Source of the DNA: Symsagittifera roscoffensis
Taxonomy: Eukaryota; Xenacoelomorpha; Acoela; Convolutidae
Assembly (NCBI RefSeq): GCF_963678635.1
Contig: NC_087066.1
Span: 35,651,152 to 35,715,151 of the forward strand
Reading direction: 5' to 3'
Length of the DNA: 64,000 nt
Part shown: positions 34,079 through 46,700 of the stretch, one piece after another
Position numbering within the stretch: position 1 is the stretch's first letter
How the letters are laid out: every line of letters starts with the position of its first letter
The notes under the pieces: generated by a model
What the model saw: the letters and a program-made list of their open reading frames with translations, nothing else
What the model was told of the DNA's origin: nothing
Databases searched by the model: none
Program-made: the position numbers and the translations under genes

Positions 34079-34499
34079 TGCCGGAATGTGCTTTAGCTCC
34101 AAATTTAGCACAACATTGCTTTCATGTAAGCGCTTAAGGCTAATTGCATTAATTTAACAGTTTGTTTGGTTTGAGATAGTTAGGTGAAAGTAGAACGAAG
34201 GAGGTTGCACTGAGCGTCCAGTGTCCGCAAGACCTTGCATCTTAACGGAAAAACTCTACTTGATCTTTGAAGGGTAGATAGAGCGGGAGCTAATTTGTTT
34301 CAAAAAACAGCCATGAGTTCTGATTTTACAATTTCAGACACGACAACTTCGGAAAAAAATCAAATAGGAAATTGAAGAAACGTCAATCCATCAGCGATGG
34401 ATAAAAGCCGACACTGGTAACAAACGCGAAATTATTACTTGCATATAGCTTTGATTTCAACTTTAACAAGGTAGTCGGGTATATAAAGTCCCAGCCATA

Positions 34500-34699
34500 N
34501 NNNNNNNNNNNNNNNNNNNNNNNNNNNNNNNNNNNNNNNNNNNNNNNNNNNNNNNNNNNNNNNNNNNNNNNNNNNNNNNNNNNNNNNNNNNNNNNNNNNN
34601 NNNNNNNNNNNNNNNNNNNNNNNNNNNNNNNNNNNNNNNNNNNNNNNNNNNNNNNNNNNNNNNNNNNNNNNNNNNNNNNNNNNNNNNNNNNNNNNNNNN
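34500..34699. other. Assembly gap (200 N)
   Basis: This is a run of exactly 200 undetermined bases, most likely a fixed-size scaffold gap. The distance and content are unknown. Confidence 0.99.
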
Positions 34700-35376
34700 A
34701 AAAAATCTTGAGTTTTTTAATACAAGATGAACTCAAACTAAAAAGAATTCAGGCGTTTTATCAATTCGCATTTTACCACCAAAAATTGAGGTCTAAATAT
34801 TATTCAATTTTTTTATTTCATAACAGCATGAACTTATTTTAGCCTCTTTTTTTGAATATTTGATAGGTTGAAAAAAATGTTCAAGATTTTAACACAAAAA
34901 AATTGTAATGTCTACCCTGTTTTCTTAGCTTAATTGAGTTATTTTGAATTTCAATGTGCGCAAAATCAAGGCAAGCTAAAAGTTGCGCTGGCAGAACATG
35001 TTTCGTTTTTTTTTTCAAAAATTTTTGTCCAACTGCGTTTTTTTCATAATTGGTGTCCCGGTAATACAAGTATACAATTATGACGAGAAATGCGTTGAGA
35101 AACATTTAACCTAACAAGTTTTATATCAAATCTATTACTTGTTCAACAGTTGAAATTCTCATTTAGTTTGCCTTTTAAATGGTCTTACTGTCTTTTAAAA
35201 TTTTGTCTCGAATTGAATTATGTAATGTTTCATTTACTCGATACAAATGCTGGACGAGGATGTTATGTATGTTTGGAAACAACCGGAATTGTTTCAAAAA
35301 ACAAGTCTTTGATAAGGCTAACACAAGTTCGGTTCGGTTTGGTTACTTTTTCATCGATTTCGAATCTGAAACCAAA

Positions 35377-35772
35377 CAAGACTGCTCGTATCAGGGCAAA
35401 GCCCTGACTGTTCAGTCTACTACTTGAAATCGAAATCGATGGAGTAGTGCTCACTTTAAAAGATGGATAAAATTTTCAGAAAAAAAAGAAGTAAATTATA
35501 AAAACTTTTCGACTTTTTATTGAAAATTTTCCCCATACGCTATGTAAAGTACAAAATGAGGATTTCGCATATATCAAAAAATTAAATACAGTAAACTTCA
35601 TGTCTCAATTCAGTTTGGAAACTAATTTCAAGGCGGATTACATCTCTGCTAACGCGTTAAAACCACAAAACTTATCGCGCGTTTATTGTCTCAAATCGGC
35701 CAACTAGGCACGCTCGGACAAAAAAAATCTAGTTGAAAGGACGAAAAAACCACCCGAGCACAAATATTCCGG
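35377..35772 (-). repeat. Family A element, internally decayed
   Basis: It opens CAAGACTGCTCGTATCAGGG with the hairpin CAGGGCAAAGCCCTG and ends near CGAGCACAAATATTCCGG. The left-end hairpin is lost. Confidence 0.75.
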
Positions 35773-36279
35773 TTTTTTTTCTCTGGAAGTAATGCCGAAT
35801 TTGGTGCGTCATATTTCATATTTCGGTGAAAAATGAAATTCTTGTTATGAAAGTGTGCCGGATAAGTTCCTCTTTATTGGGTTTGAACCATCATCAAATT
35901 TCGATGCTTGACCTGGGAGCCTAATATGAAATTATTCAAGTTTTCTTTGTCTGCGTGATGATCATTAAAACAATTGGGTCGAATCAATAACAAAATATTT
36001 TTGCGTGTAACAAATTGATCATAAATAGCGAAAAAATCAGGATATGATTGAGTTAAGGTTCGTTTGAGGTTGTTCTTGTAAGAAAACATTTGTTCTTTTC
36101 ATTTCCCAGAGAAAAGAATAGCCGTGGTTCGATTCTAGCATCAGCATCGTTATAGAGGATTTTTGGAATGTTTTTGAGTAGTTTTTTTTAGTTTACCAGC
36201 CAGAGGTGTAACCCGAAAGTTAATTATTTAAGGTTAACTAGGCTATGGGTATCTTACAAGAGTTCACCTTGTAAATTAC

Positions 36280-36365
36280 AGCGCACGTGCGAGTTGAACC
36301 CTCAATCATATGATTGCTTGGCACCATCACTACCGATTTGCCACAACGCCCCATTCCTATATGCG
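36280..36365 (-). repeat. tRNA-like sequence on the minus strand
   Basis: On the minus strand, TGGCAAATCGGTAGTGATGG resembles an A box and GGGTTCAACTCGC a B box. The spacing of about 45 nt fits a tRNA promoter, but the anticodon arm is palindromic (CAATCATATGATTG) and lacks a standard 7-nt loop. A tRNA-derived SINE is more likely than a gene. Confidence 0.35.
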
Positions 36366-36891
36366 ATAAGGACGTTAGTTTTTCGATCCCATCGCCGGAT
36401 TTCGTGCATTTCGCTTTTCTGCTTCCGTGAGTTTGTCTGATATTAGAATATGCCCGGTCTTGCATTCCTGGTTTGGAGAAAGATCATCAATAGCCTCCCT
36501 GGGCTAATTCAGTAAAACATTTAGACCACAACCTTCTCTCCTTGATCTAGTCAAAAAAAATTGACCAATGCGTGGAATGAACGTGCCATAGGTCTTTTTT
36601 AGAGGTCAGTTCTGGGGTTGGGCCACCCCAGAAAGCTCGAACTCCCAGCAGCTCTGTCTTGTTTTTGTCCAAAGAAACCACTAACGGTCTTACCATAAAT
36701 CGTTGCCAAGATTTACTAATTGAAATTAAAATTAATTTTAAAAGCAACTAGCCGGTTTTGTGCAATTAGCATAGAATGTTCCCATCAATCAGAAATTTAT
36801 TTTCATTTTTTTTTGCAAAAAAAAATTTTTGTGCGTGTTGTGATGATAAAAAAAACTACGTCAATAGTTTTGCTGTAATTCTTGAATGAGT

Positions 36892-37390
36892 AAAAAAGTC
36901 GAAATTGATCCTTGTTTGGGGTAAATTGGGCTCGAAATTCGCAAAACGATTTAAATTATAACAATTCTGCTAAATTTTAAGCAAGTTTTTTCTTCGTCAT
37001 TTCATACTTCAAGTCAACTCAATTCAATGCGTTTTTGTCTGGATAGTTTAAATCAGCGCCGTCATTGATCGCGCAGATATAAAAAAATGAAAATTAATCA
37101 AAAATATTGTAAAGATGGTTTTTAATTTTTTTTGCAAAATATTTTTTTCATTTTAAAAAAAGTCGAAATTGATCCTTGTTTGGGGTAAATTGGGCCCGAA
37201 ATTCGCAAAACAATTTAAATTATAACAATTCTGCTAAATTTTTTCTTCGTTATTTCATACTTCAAGTCAACTCAATTCAATGCGTTTTTGTCCGGATAGT
37301 TTAAATCAGCGCCGTCCTTGATCGCGCAGATATAAAAAATGAAAATTAATCAAAAAGTATTGTAAAGATGGTATACATATTTTTTTGCGA
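36892..37390. repeat. Tandem duplication, 264-bp period
   Basis: GTCGAAATTGATCCTTGTTT occurs at 36898 and again at 37162. The two units match closely for about 230 bp, through AAATCAGCGCCGTC and GATCGCGCAGATATAAAAAA. The differences are a few substitutions and one short deletion. Confidence 0.9.
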
Positions 37391-38194
37391 AATATTTTTT
37401 TTTATTTAAAAAAAACTTTGACAAAGAAACGCTAAATGAAGCTTCCAAAACTAGAGCATCCAAAATTAGAGTTAAAGTTTTCATTACAAAAAAAAAAATT
37501 TTAATTGACTTTTTCTCTGGTGTTGTTCGCTCAAAATAAAACTTGTTTTCAAAATTTTCAAACGCGTTTTTCTCGTAATTGTTTATGGGACATTGTTTCA
37601 AAAATTAAGATCCATTCCGATGATATTTTGTAATAATTGATTTTGGTCGAAAGAAACAAGCCTGGTCGCTCACTATGTTTGCTTAAAATTAAAACAAAAT
37701 CGAAATTTTCATACCAGTTTTTCTCAAGACTGAGAAAACACTCTGAAAGTTTTTCAATTAATTTTGAGTCAAGACTGAAAAAACTCTGCATTATTGATAC
37801 ATCACTAGACCTATTCCAATGATTATTTTTGGTTCCTGATCTTGGAAGAGAAACATAAAAACTTTAATCTCATCCGAAGACAAAATTCCTTACCATTTTC
37901 AATGGTCAGAGCAATAAGACTAATAATTAACATTCTGTTAGTCAGTTCAAGATTTAATTTCAATTTTTCGAGGGTGTATTTTTTCAACAACCGATCAGAT
38001 TGATCATTAAAGACATAGTAAGTAGATATAGCATAGGCAGGTACCTGATTACATTCACACTTTAACATTACGAGGCCAATTTGTGAATTTTGTGAATTGT
38101 AAGCTGATTCCGCTTTAGGCTAAAGATTTTTTGCTGTTTCGGTTTCCACGGAAAAATAGATAAAACAGTTTTGCTCAAAACCGCTCCGAAAACA

Positions 38195-38530
38195 TGCAAT
38201 TTTGAGGAATTCCGCAACAAAACTGTTGAATCGGCAACACAATTTGCGGAATCCGGAACAGTTTGTGCAATCCATAAGCAAAAACTTATATGTATTTAAA
38301 ACATCTAAGCTGTCGTCGAATCCGCAACTATAAAAGGAAACGCAAATTGTTAGCTGATTCCGCAAATTGTAAGCGGAATCCACATAAATTTGCGGAATCT
38401 GCAACAAACGTTGTTATTCGCTTGTTGCGGAATCCGCCACAAAGTTAATGTCCGACAAAGTACACGTTAAAGGGACTTCTTCGCGGAATCCACGGAAATT
38501 TTTCAAGTGGAATCTACTTATATTTTGAAA
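38195..38530. repeat. Degenerate repeat of a GCGGAATCCGC-like word
   Basis: The near-palindromic word GCGGAATCC, with variants such as TTCCGCAA and GAATCCGCAAC, recurs more than ten times in both orientations within about 330 bp. The spacing is irregular. No frame is open across it. Confidence 0.6.
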
Positions 38531-40462
38531 CATCTTTCAAGACTTGTCTCTGGAATCCAGGAACATACAGACACAAAATTGTTCGCCTATCCGATGCACA
38601 GTTTGGCCTCGTAGAGAAACCATATACATCGGAGCATCAGGGTCTTATGTAACTTGGACACAAGATATTGTTCAAGAATATAGATTACCCATTTTTAGAA
38701 AACCTCTGGCTTAAGAAAACCATTTTTTGTCGACATAAAAAAGTTGGTCGACGTTTTCACAGACTGTTTATATGTGCCATTTATGAAAAACTGTTAATCC
38801 GTCCTTAAATGATCAAGTGAAACTTTTTTCACGCCCGCAGCTCGGAACCTTTCAAAACTCGTATTAGATTTTCTGCTTTTTTACTTCTGATTATAATTAA
38901 CTATATTACCTGTGAACCGTCGGGAACTTTATTATAGGATGTTTTCCGCTCAATTGCAAATACTTCGACTAGTGATTAAGTATGGCATAAAAAATGGCCA
39001 CTCAGCTATGGCGTCCCAAAATTGATTTTATGCAGGTAATTTTGTGGAAAAAAAGTATTTCCGATTTGGTGCTCTTCTGACTATTTAAACACTACGGTAA
39101 TGAATTATATGAAAAAATAATCCAAAAAACTTCATTTTCTATACGGTAATTTTTGTTCTTCAGTGTAATGAACTTTTCAGCGTAGTCCTTAGTTAAAGTT
39201 TCATATTGTTTTTAAAACACAATAGTAAAATTGAAATTGAGGTTATTGCGAAAAATCGTCAGATCATGCCTTCGATTGAGAAAATTGTTTTGAGATCCAG
39301 ACCATGTATTCGATCCCTTGCTATGGCTTCGATAGTGTAAGAGATAGAGCTCTCACTTGACCTCTATTTTAAAGTCTATCACAGCTAGACCTATTTAAGC
39401 TGCGATAGTGGTACCACGTGAAAGTTCTAGAAATGAAAAGTTTGCCTTGAGTCGCAAAAAAAGAGCTTTGCTCAACAAAAAAAAAACTGAGTAGGGAATG
39501 AAGAGAAGTAAATATAGCCGTCGGAGAGTGACTGAGTCAAGTCCTTTTGATGATATCAATAATGTATGCTGTGTTGACCAAAAATATAAAAAAGAGCATA
39601 TATGCTTAATTAAGTTGATTGAATCCTCTGCTCAAAGTTAATTAAAAACAATTCGAATACAAAGCGTTGACCACTTTTGACCACTGAGCGTCAACACGAG
39701 TAAGTGAAAAAGTGAGCTGGTATCTTGTCACTTCAAATGTTCTTTCTCATGTTCCAGTTAAATATTGTGGACTTGAAGAGCTAAAACTGCGCCGGTTTGA
39801 TCTCTTTTGTTGCTAGCTTGAAAATGCGTTTTGATACTGGTCTTCTATCAGCGCATGAATCGCGAGGAGATCCCGTTGGTGAAAAACGAACGAATGGCAC
39901 GTGCTACAAAAGAGCGAAAATCATAAACCGGCTCTATAGTAAAAACATCAGCAAAATAAATATATTCAAAATATAACAACACCACAACCAACTGTACTGT
40001 AAACAGAACACGCTATCAGCACATTAGTAACATCTCTGCTAGACATAGTAAAAAGACAGCCTTACCGTCATCTTGTTCATCCAATTCTATCCCTATTAAA
40101 GCCAGATATCATCTGTTAAATTGTCAATCCTTGTTAATTACTGTTGACATTTTATTATTACCTGAGACTATCAAGTAAGTTATTCACTTCGAACGCTGCG
40201 AAATCATATTTTACGATTTATAGTTTTTCGCGTCAAAAATCAGGTAAAACACCAGGCTTGACATGCTAGTAGAAATTTGGCTGAAACCAAAATAATGGTT
40301 TTTTGAACTTTTAATTTAACACTTGCTCAAAAAAGCCCGTTTCAAAAAGAGTCCATTAATTTTGCACGATAAACCAGGAGTTCTCAACTGTTTCTGAGGA
40401 TTTGGGTATGAATAGAATTCTTAGGATATAAGTATTCTAGCAGCTCTTTTTCAAGTTCAGAC

Positions 40463-40706
40463 ATGTCTGTGGCGGCTGGAGTGGACAGACTGATAGTGAC
40501 GCCCTATAACAGCAGTGGCAGAGTGGTGCCCCTGAATGACCCCGAGTTCTCAACACTCACCTCTAAGCCCCCTAGTGGCAGGGCCAAGTCAGGACTCCTC
40601 AGGGCTAAATCGATGACTATAAAGCCCACGACTACAACTAGCATGCCACCTAATGGCATCAGAAAGACAAATCCGAACGCATTTCACTCCAAACCCATCT
40701 TAGTCG
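40463..40706 (+). CDS. EFCAB6: EFCAB6 exon 1 (coding)
   Basis: It encodes the start codon and 81 residues with Ser/Thr/Pro-rich, basic composition (KPPSGRAKSGLLRAKSM), a typical disordered head. No EF-hand. The acceptor TTCAG is at 40456-40460 and the donor is TCG|GTATGT. Confidence 0.88.
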
Positions 40707-43700
40707 GTATGTTGATCAAAGAATATAACAACATGGAACAAGCTAAAAATCGCGAGTTAAAAACACTTTTCTTTGTTCAATTTTTTTATTTATCCAAATA
40801 TAACTTAAGACTGTTAAATTTTAAATATAACACAAAGAAAATGTTTTTGTATCTGCAGCTGGAAAACAATCAGAAAATCTAGACGAAGTGGAAGCCAAAT
40901 TGAAGAAAGCAATCACTAAAAACTTTACCGAGGTCAAACAGGTATGTTTGGGCAAAGAACATTATTGCAAAACATTTTGTTATGAACATCAAGCTTTTGA
41001 AGATAAAATTAATGAATGTTAAAATTCACTGTGAAAAGAAAATGTTTCTTCAGCCCAATGGAATAATATATTTGTTAAGGTATATATCTGATTTCAAAGT
41101 TACAAATCAATGAGAAATATGGGTGAATCTAGTTTTTTTTCGAGTGAGGGTGACGGACTTTCAAAAAACTGAAGCATAATGCTGTTAAATTTTTTTTCCC
41201 GCTGGAAACTTTTGCAAAAATGAGCCAAAAAATTTGTGGCAACTTTTGTATAATTGAGCCAAAAATTTTTTCGAAAGTTTTTTTTTAAGGCAAGCCCTCA
41301 AACTTAGTATTTATTGAGCCCTAGTCACTCTAAGAAAACTTTTAGGGTTGGCCATACCCCTCCTAAATCCGCTTCTATGTGTTTCTGTAGCTGTTCCAAG
41401 TGTACGACCGAGATGATACTCTGCACGTGACAGTGAGTGACTTGAAGAGAGTGTTGACTGAAGGCATGGGAGTAGACTTGTCTGAGTCACAGTTCACTCA
41501 ATTGGTGGATGGTCCATTGAGACACTTGCGCAACAAGACTGGCTGCGTGAACTATGTCCTGTTCATGCAGGAGAGATTTGATAAGTCATCTATGAAGGAA
41601 GCATCTAACTGGCTACAACTCATGAGCAAGTGAGTTTTGAATATAAAATTCTATAACATCAAGGCTCTATGCTCTAAGTTAAAATTAAATGTTTTTTTTT
41701 TTCTGGGTTACATCTCACAAAAGATTTCTAACTCGAACTCTTGCTTGCACTTGAGCAGCAAGTATATCAAAGCCTGTCGATTTTTGCTTCAATAATGGTA
41801 CCACGTGAACTTTCTTGACGCAAAACAAGGACAAGGAGGCACATAAAAAAGAATCTCATTCAAAATTGTAGAAAATGAGTAAATAAAACAGAAGGGTTCG
41901 CCTTCGACAGGCTCACGGCCTTTAGAGACTAATATCAAAATTCGCAACACATTAAAATACATATCGAAACAAGGACAGTCAGTTACTGTGCAAGTAGCCC
42001 AGATTGTCCCGATAATAGTCGTATAAAATGTAAAGAAAAATACAAATTGTTCCGACATAGTCTTAAAAAATACAAAAGATCTGAAAGAAAAAACTGAACC
42101 TAAGCATTTTGTAAGTACTAGTAAAAAAACATACTGGAAAACAGTTTTTTTACAGAAACTTTTTTAATTTTTGAAGTTTTTGATTCCCAAAATCTCGCTA
42201 AAAAACCCCAAAAACTAACTTAACTCGAGTGAAACTATGTCAACACTATGAATTGTTTCCAAATCATCTCACAAAAAAGAATTTCAAATGAAGATGAGTT
42301 TTTAGGTGTTCGAATTATGTTCTATTAGTTGATGCGCAAACGAGGGCGCCATATTGTACAACTATTTGAAAAAAAAATTTATAGGAAAAAAGCAGTTTTT
42401 TTAGTTCAATTTTCTCAGTCTCTTTAAAAGTATGCAGTATTGGCTTTTTCCCGAAAAATTATCAGATTTTTGAGCTTGAATTTTGTCTATTATTCCAAGA
42501 TAATTGAATATTGTGGGTTTTTCAATTTTTTTGCCCATGAATTTATTATCTGTACAAAATTTAACAGCTTTTTTTTGGTTTCCTACGAAGAAATATGGTT
42601 TCAATTTTTTCCGCGTGAAGTGTTAGTTCAATGCTTGCGACCTAATTTTGCGACCCAATGCTTGCGACGTAATACTAGCCTGAGGACTAATGACTTTTTA
42701 TATCATTTTTATACCAGATTATTATAATTGGAAATTAAGAAAAAAACTTGCTTCAACCTTTACTTTTTTTTGATAAACAGTTTTCTTTTTTTTTAGCTAC
42801 TAATTGTTCTAACATTTTTTGATGCAGCAAGCCTTTTAAATGGTTCAGATTTTAATAACTTTTGTGGCCTTTTTTCATTATCAATCCAGACTTTTTGCCG
42901 CTTCTTGGAGGTACTTGTTTCTGTGATAACTAAATCAACGCTCCTGTGCTCTCAGCCTCTTTTTTCATATGATTTTGATTGTTTTCCAGTTTTTGATGCA
43001 AATTTGTTGGTCAGTCATTTTTTCAAGAACATAACCTGTTTTTCTAGTAAGCTCAGTTTTTTGTCTGTTGTTTTTGTACTCATGGAACCTGATGTTTGAG
43101 CTGTCTTCAAACCACCACGAAAATCACTCCATTTTAACCAGAATAGAAAATTGAGTTAGAAATAAATAGTTATTATTTATGATCAAACTTTTTCTAGTTA
43201 GTTAACTTTTTTTGAAATGACTATTGGATTTTAAATTCAATTTCGAATCATATATTTGAAGCTAAAATCAGTGAAGGTCAACTGACTGATTTTCAAACGC
43301 AATTTTTCAAGTAGTACTTCTTAGCCAGCGCTGATTCAAGATTGTTTTATCAAAAAAACATCAATGAACATTTATAAATGGTTGATAAACTTATGATGCG
43401 CCAAGTTATATCATAGTTAATTTATGTTTCTGACTGCCCTTCAGTTGAGATTCGTACGACACTTATAACCTAAAAAAACCGTTTCGAGGTTTTTGATTTT
43501 TAGCGTAATAAATCAGGCTTTTTTATATAGATAATCACAGTTTTATGATTAGGGCCTCAAATTTCAGTTGTACTCCATTAAATTCATTTTTACAACTTAT
43601 TTAGCGCCATTTGGGGAAAAAATTGTAGATTTTTTTGTTGTTTTGTTAATCTTTATTTACTTCTAAGTAAAAACTGTTGTCGAAGATGCCTGTCTTACTT

Positions 43701-46700
43701 TTACTATCGAGTCTTTCTAAGTTCTATGCTTTCGTTGAATAAAATATCATCCACCACAGACAAAGTTAACACATTGTGAGAAAGAAATGTTTTGTTATTT
43801 TGTTGTGGAAATTTTTGTGCTACTTACACAGTAAACGGTTATTCTTGTTGTCGGGATAGATCCTCTCCAATTCGCATAAATTAAAATAAGATTTTTTCTG
43901 ATATAGTTTGAGCGTCGATAGAGCGTGAGTAAAGGATGATTCATCACTCTAGCTTCATCTCCACATAATCATAATGACCAAAATAAATGCACAATACTAC
44001 TATACTAAGATTTTTGGAATCAAAATTAAAGTTTGAAAAATAATACAAAAATTCGATAAAATAAACGATTGACTTACTAAGTCTGCTGGAGTTTTTCAAC
44101 CACATAGTCATCATTTTTCATAATTTGACTTCTGTGTGTTTTATCAAACCCTCCAATTTGAACAGTTTTAATTTTTCAAAAAATTTTAACTTGTTTTTGT
44201 GTCGCGGCAGACGTATGCGTACGCAGTCGCCGCAGCCTGATGTGAACATGGACAAGATAGAGAGGGGTTTGAGGGAGAAGATATCTCTCAACCTGCACAA
44301 CATCCTCAGGGCACTGCACCTGTTCGACTACAACAGGGACGAACATGTGCAGAAGCACGAGATGCGGAAGGTACTGGAGAACTTCTGCTTCCGCATGACA
44401 GACACCCAGTTTGACAGGTACGCTCACTTCACCCTATGCTTATAACTGAACAAAACTCAACGAGTTAGTATTACTTATTTGTGGGTTTAGAGGTTACAAA
44501 GCAAAACAAGACTGCTCGTATCAGGGCGAAGCCCTGAATGTTCCGACTGCCTTTTAAGGTTTATTGAGCAGCAGTAATATATTTAAAAAATTAAATGAAA
44601 TAAAACAAAATGAAATTTTTTTCTTCTAAAATTTGAAATTTTTTAAATGAAAATCATCCCCCCACACGCCACATAAAGGACAAAAAGATAGATTTCGTTC
44701 CTTGTACCAAATCAATTATGGCAAATAAGCTTCGTTCAACCAATTTGGAACGATTTATAAGACGGATTAAATCTCCGCTTACGCGTTAATAGCGCGAGTT
44801 ATGTTGCGCGTTAATTGTCCCAAATTGGTCAAAATGGCAATCTTTAAACCCCCATAACTTTACGAAAAATGATCACAGGTGAAATATTTTTTCAAATTTA
44901 AGCTCAGTTCAACAATACCTTTTGAATGATATAAAAAAATTCCGTCAAAAATGGCTAGTTAAAAAGTCGAAATTTGTCTGAAGAAAAAAAAACCCACCCC
45001 GAGCACAAATATTCCGTTACTTTCGTATCGAAAGTCGGAACAACAACAGAAGGCTAGGAGCGCAAAATAGCCAGACCAGGCGATCGATTTGTTTTCAAAC
45101 AAAACAAGACTGCTCGTATCAGGGCAAAGCCCTGAATGTTCCGACTGCTTTTTCAGGTTTATTGAGCAGTAGTAACATAAAAAAATTAAATATAATTAAA
45201 AAAATGAAAAATTTTTTCTAAAATTTGAATTTTTTTATGAAATGATCCCCCCACACGCCATATAAAGTTTAAAAGAATAGATTTTGCTCGTTGTAACAAA
45301 ACAATTATGGCAAATAAGCTTCTTTCAACCAATTTGGAACGATTTAAAAGACGGACAAGACTGCTCGTATCAGGGCGAAGCCCTGAATGTTCCGACTGCC
45401 TTTTAAGGTTTATGGAGCAGTAATAAAATTAAAAAACTCACTGAAATAAAACAAAATAAAATTTTTTTTTTTCTAAAATTTGAAATTTTTCATGAAAATT
45501 ATCCCCCACACGCCATATAAAGTACAAAAGGATAAATTTCGCTCCTTGTAACAAACCAATTATGGCACATAAGCTTCTTTTAACCAATTTGGAACTATTT
45601 CTAAGACGGATTAACTCTCCGCTTACGCGTTAATAGAGCGAAATATATCGCACGTTAATGTACCAAATTAGCCAAAATGGCGATCTTTAAACCCCCGTAA
45701 CTTTACCAAAAATGATCACAGGTGAAATATTTTTTCAAATTTGAGCTCAGGACAACAATACCTTTCGAATGATATAAAAAAAATCCGTCAAAATTGGCTG
45801 GTTAAAATGTCGAAATTTGTCTGAAGAAAAAAACCCACCCCGAGCACAAATATTCCGTTACTTTCGTATCGAAAGTCGGAACAATTAAATCTCCGCTTAC
45901 GCGTTAATAGCGCGAAATATATCGCGCGTTAATTGTCCCAAATTGACCAAAATGGCAATCTTTAAACCCTCATAACTTTACGAAAAATGATCACAGGTGG
46001 AATATCTTTTCAAATTTAAGCTTAAGACAACAATACCTTTTGAATGATAAAAAAAAATTCTGTCAAAAATGGCTAGTTAAAAAGTCGAAATGTGTCTGAA
46101 GAAAAAAAAACCCACCCCGAGCACAAATATTCCGTCACTTTTGTATCGAAAGTCGGAACAACTACGAATGATCATGTAATTCAAAAACTGGACCCAAAAC
46201 AGACCTGACTAACAATTTTTTAGTAAAAAAACGTTGCATGTTACATGATTTTACAATTATTAAACTTTTTCCGCTGTCCTTTTCAGCAAAAATTTCGGTC
46301 AAATTAAATGTCGAGTAAAAATGCATCTAAAACGAATGGTGCGTACCATTTAAAAATAATAAGCTCAGAATATAGCGAACTCAAATCACTGCAAAGAGGA
46401 AATTCATTTGAACATTTGTATTTTGTTTTTTTTTGGGCAAATAGAGAAGATAGAAATTAGGTTTCATAGCCAGTAAAGCATGAGAAATCTAAATCAGCAG
46501 CAATCAACTCAGATCGGTGACCCAGCAGTCCTTTTCATCAACTCACCCTACCCTAGCAGTACACTGGCTGAATAGCATAAAAATTAAGGTACTTGCAAAC
46601 AAATATTGATAGCGGGTTACATTTATATCTGCGAAAGCTTTTTAAAAAATGAGAAATTAATTTGTTTTTTTTTTAAATGTTTTTTCTTGGCAGGGGAGGG

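Larger units (their letters stand above)
31326..34499. other. Non-coding stretch after the TRAF-like gene
   Basis: It contains a truncated family A copy at 31830-32190, a tRNA-like segment at 33388-33455 and a short exon-like segment with a stop at 33995-34078. The rest is AT-rich with no gene seen. Confidence 0.45.
34700..40460. other. Repeat-rich spacer upstream of EFCAB6
   Basis: It holds an inverted family A copy at 35377-35772, a tRNA-like minus-strand segment at about 36280-36365, a family D end near 36745-36785, a tandem duplication at 36892-37390 and a GCGGAATCC-rich region at 38200-38530. No protein gene is recognised. Upstream non-coding exons of EFCAB6 may lie here, because the first coding exon starts 2 bp after a splice acceptor. 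Confidence 0.5.

Noticed and set aside
36280-36365. A functional tRNA gene
   Set aside because: A- and B-box words are present, but the anticodon arm has no proper loop and the acceptor stem does not pair.
44507-46161. A CRISPR-like or satellite array
   Set aside because: The similarity comes from three family A transposon copies, two of them nested, not from regularly spaced short repeats.
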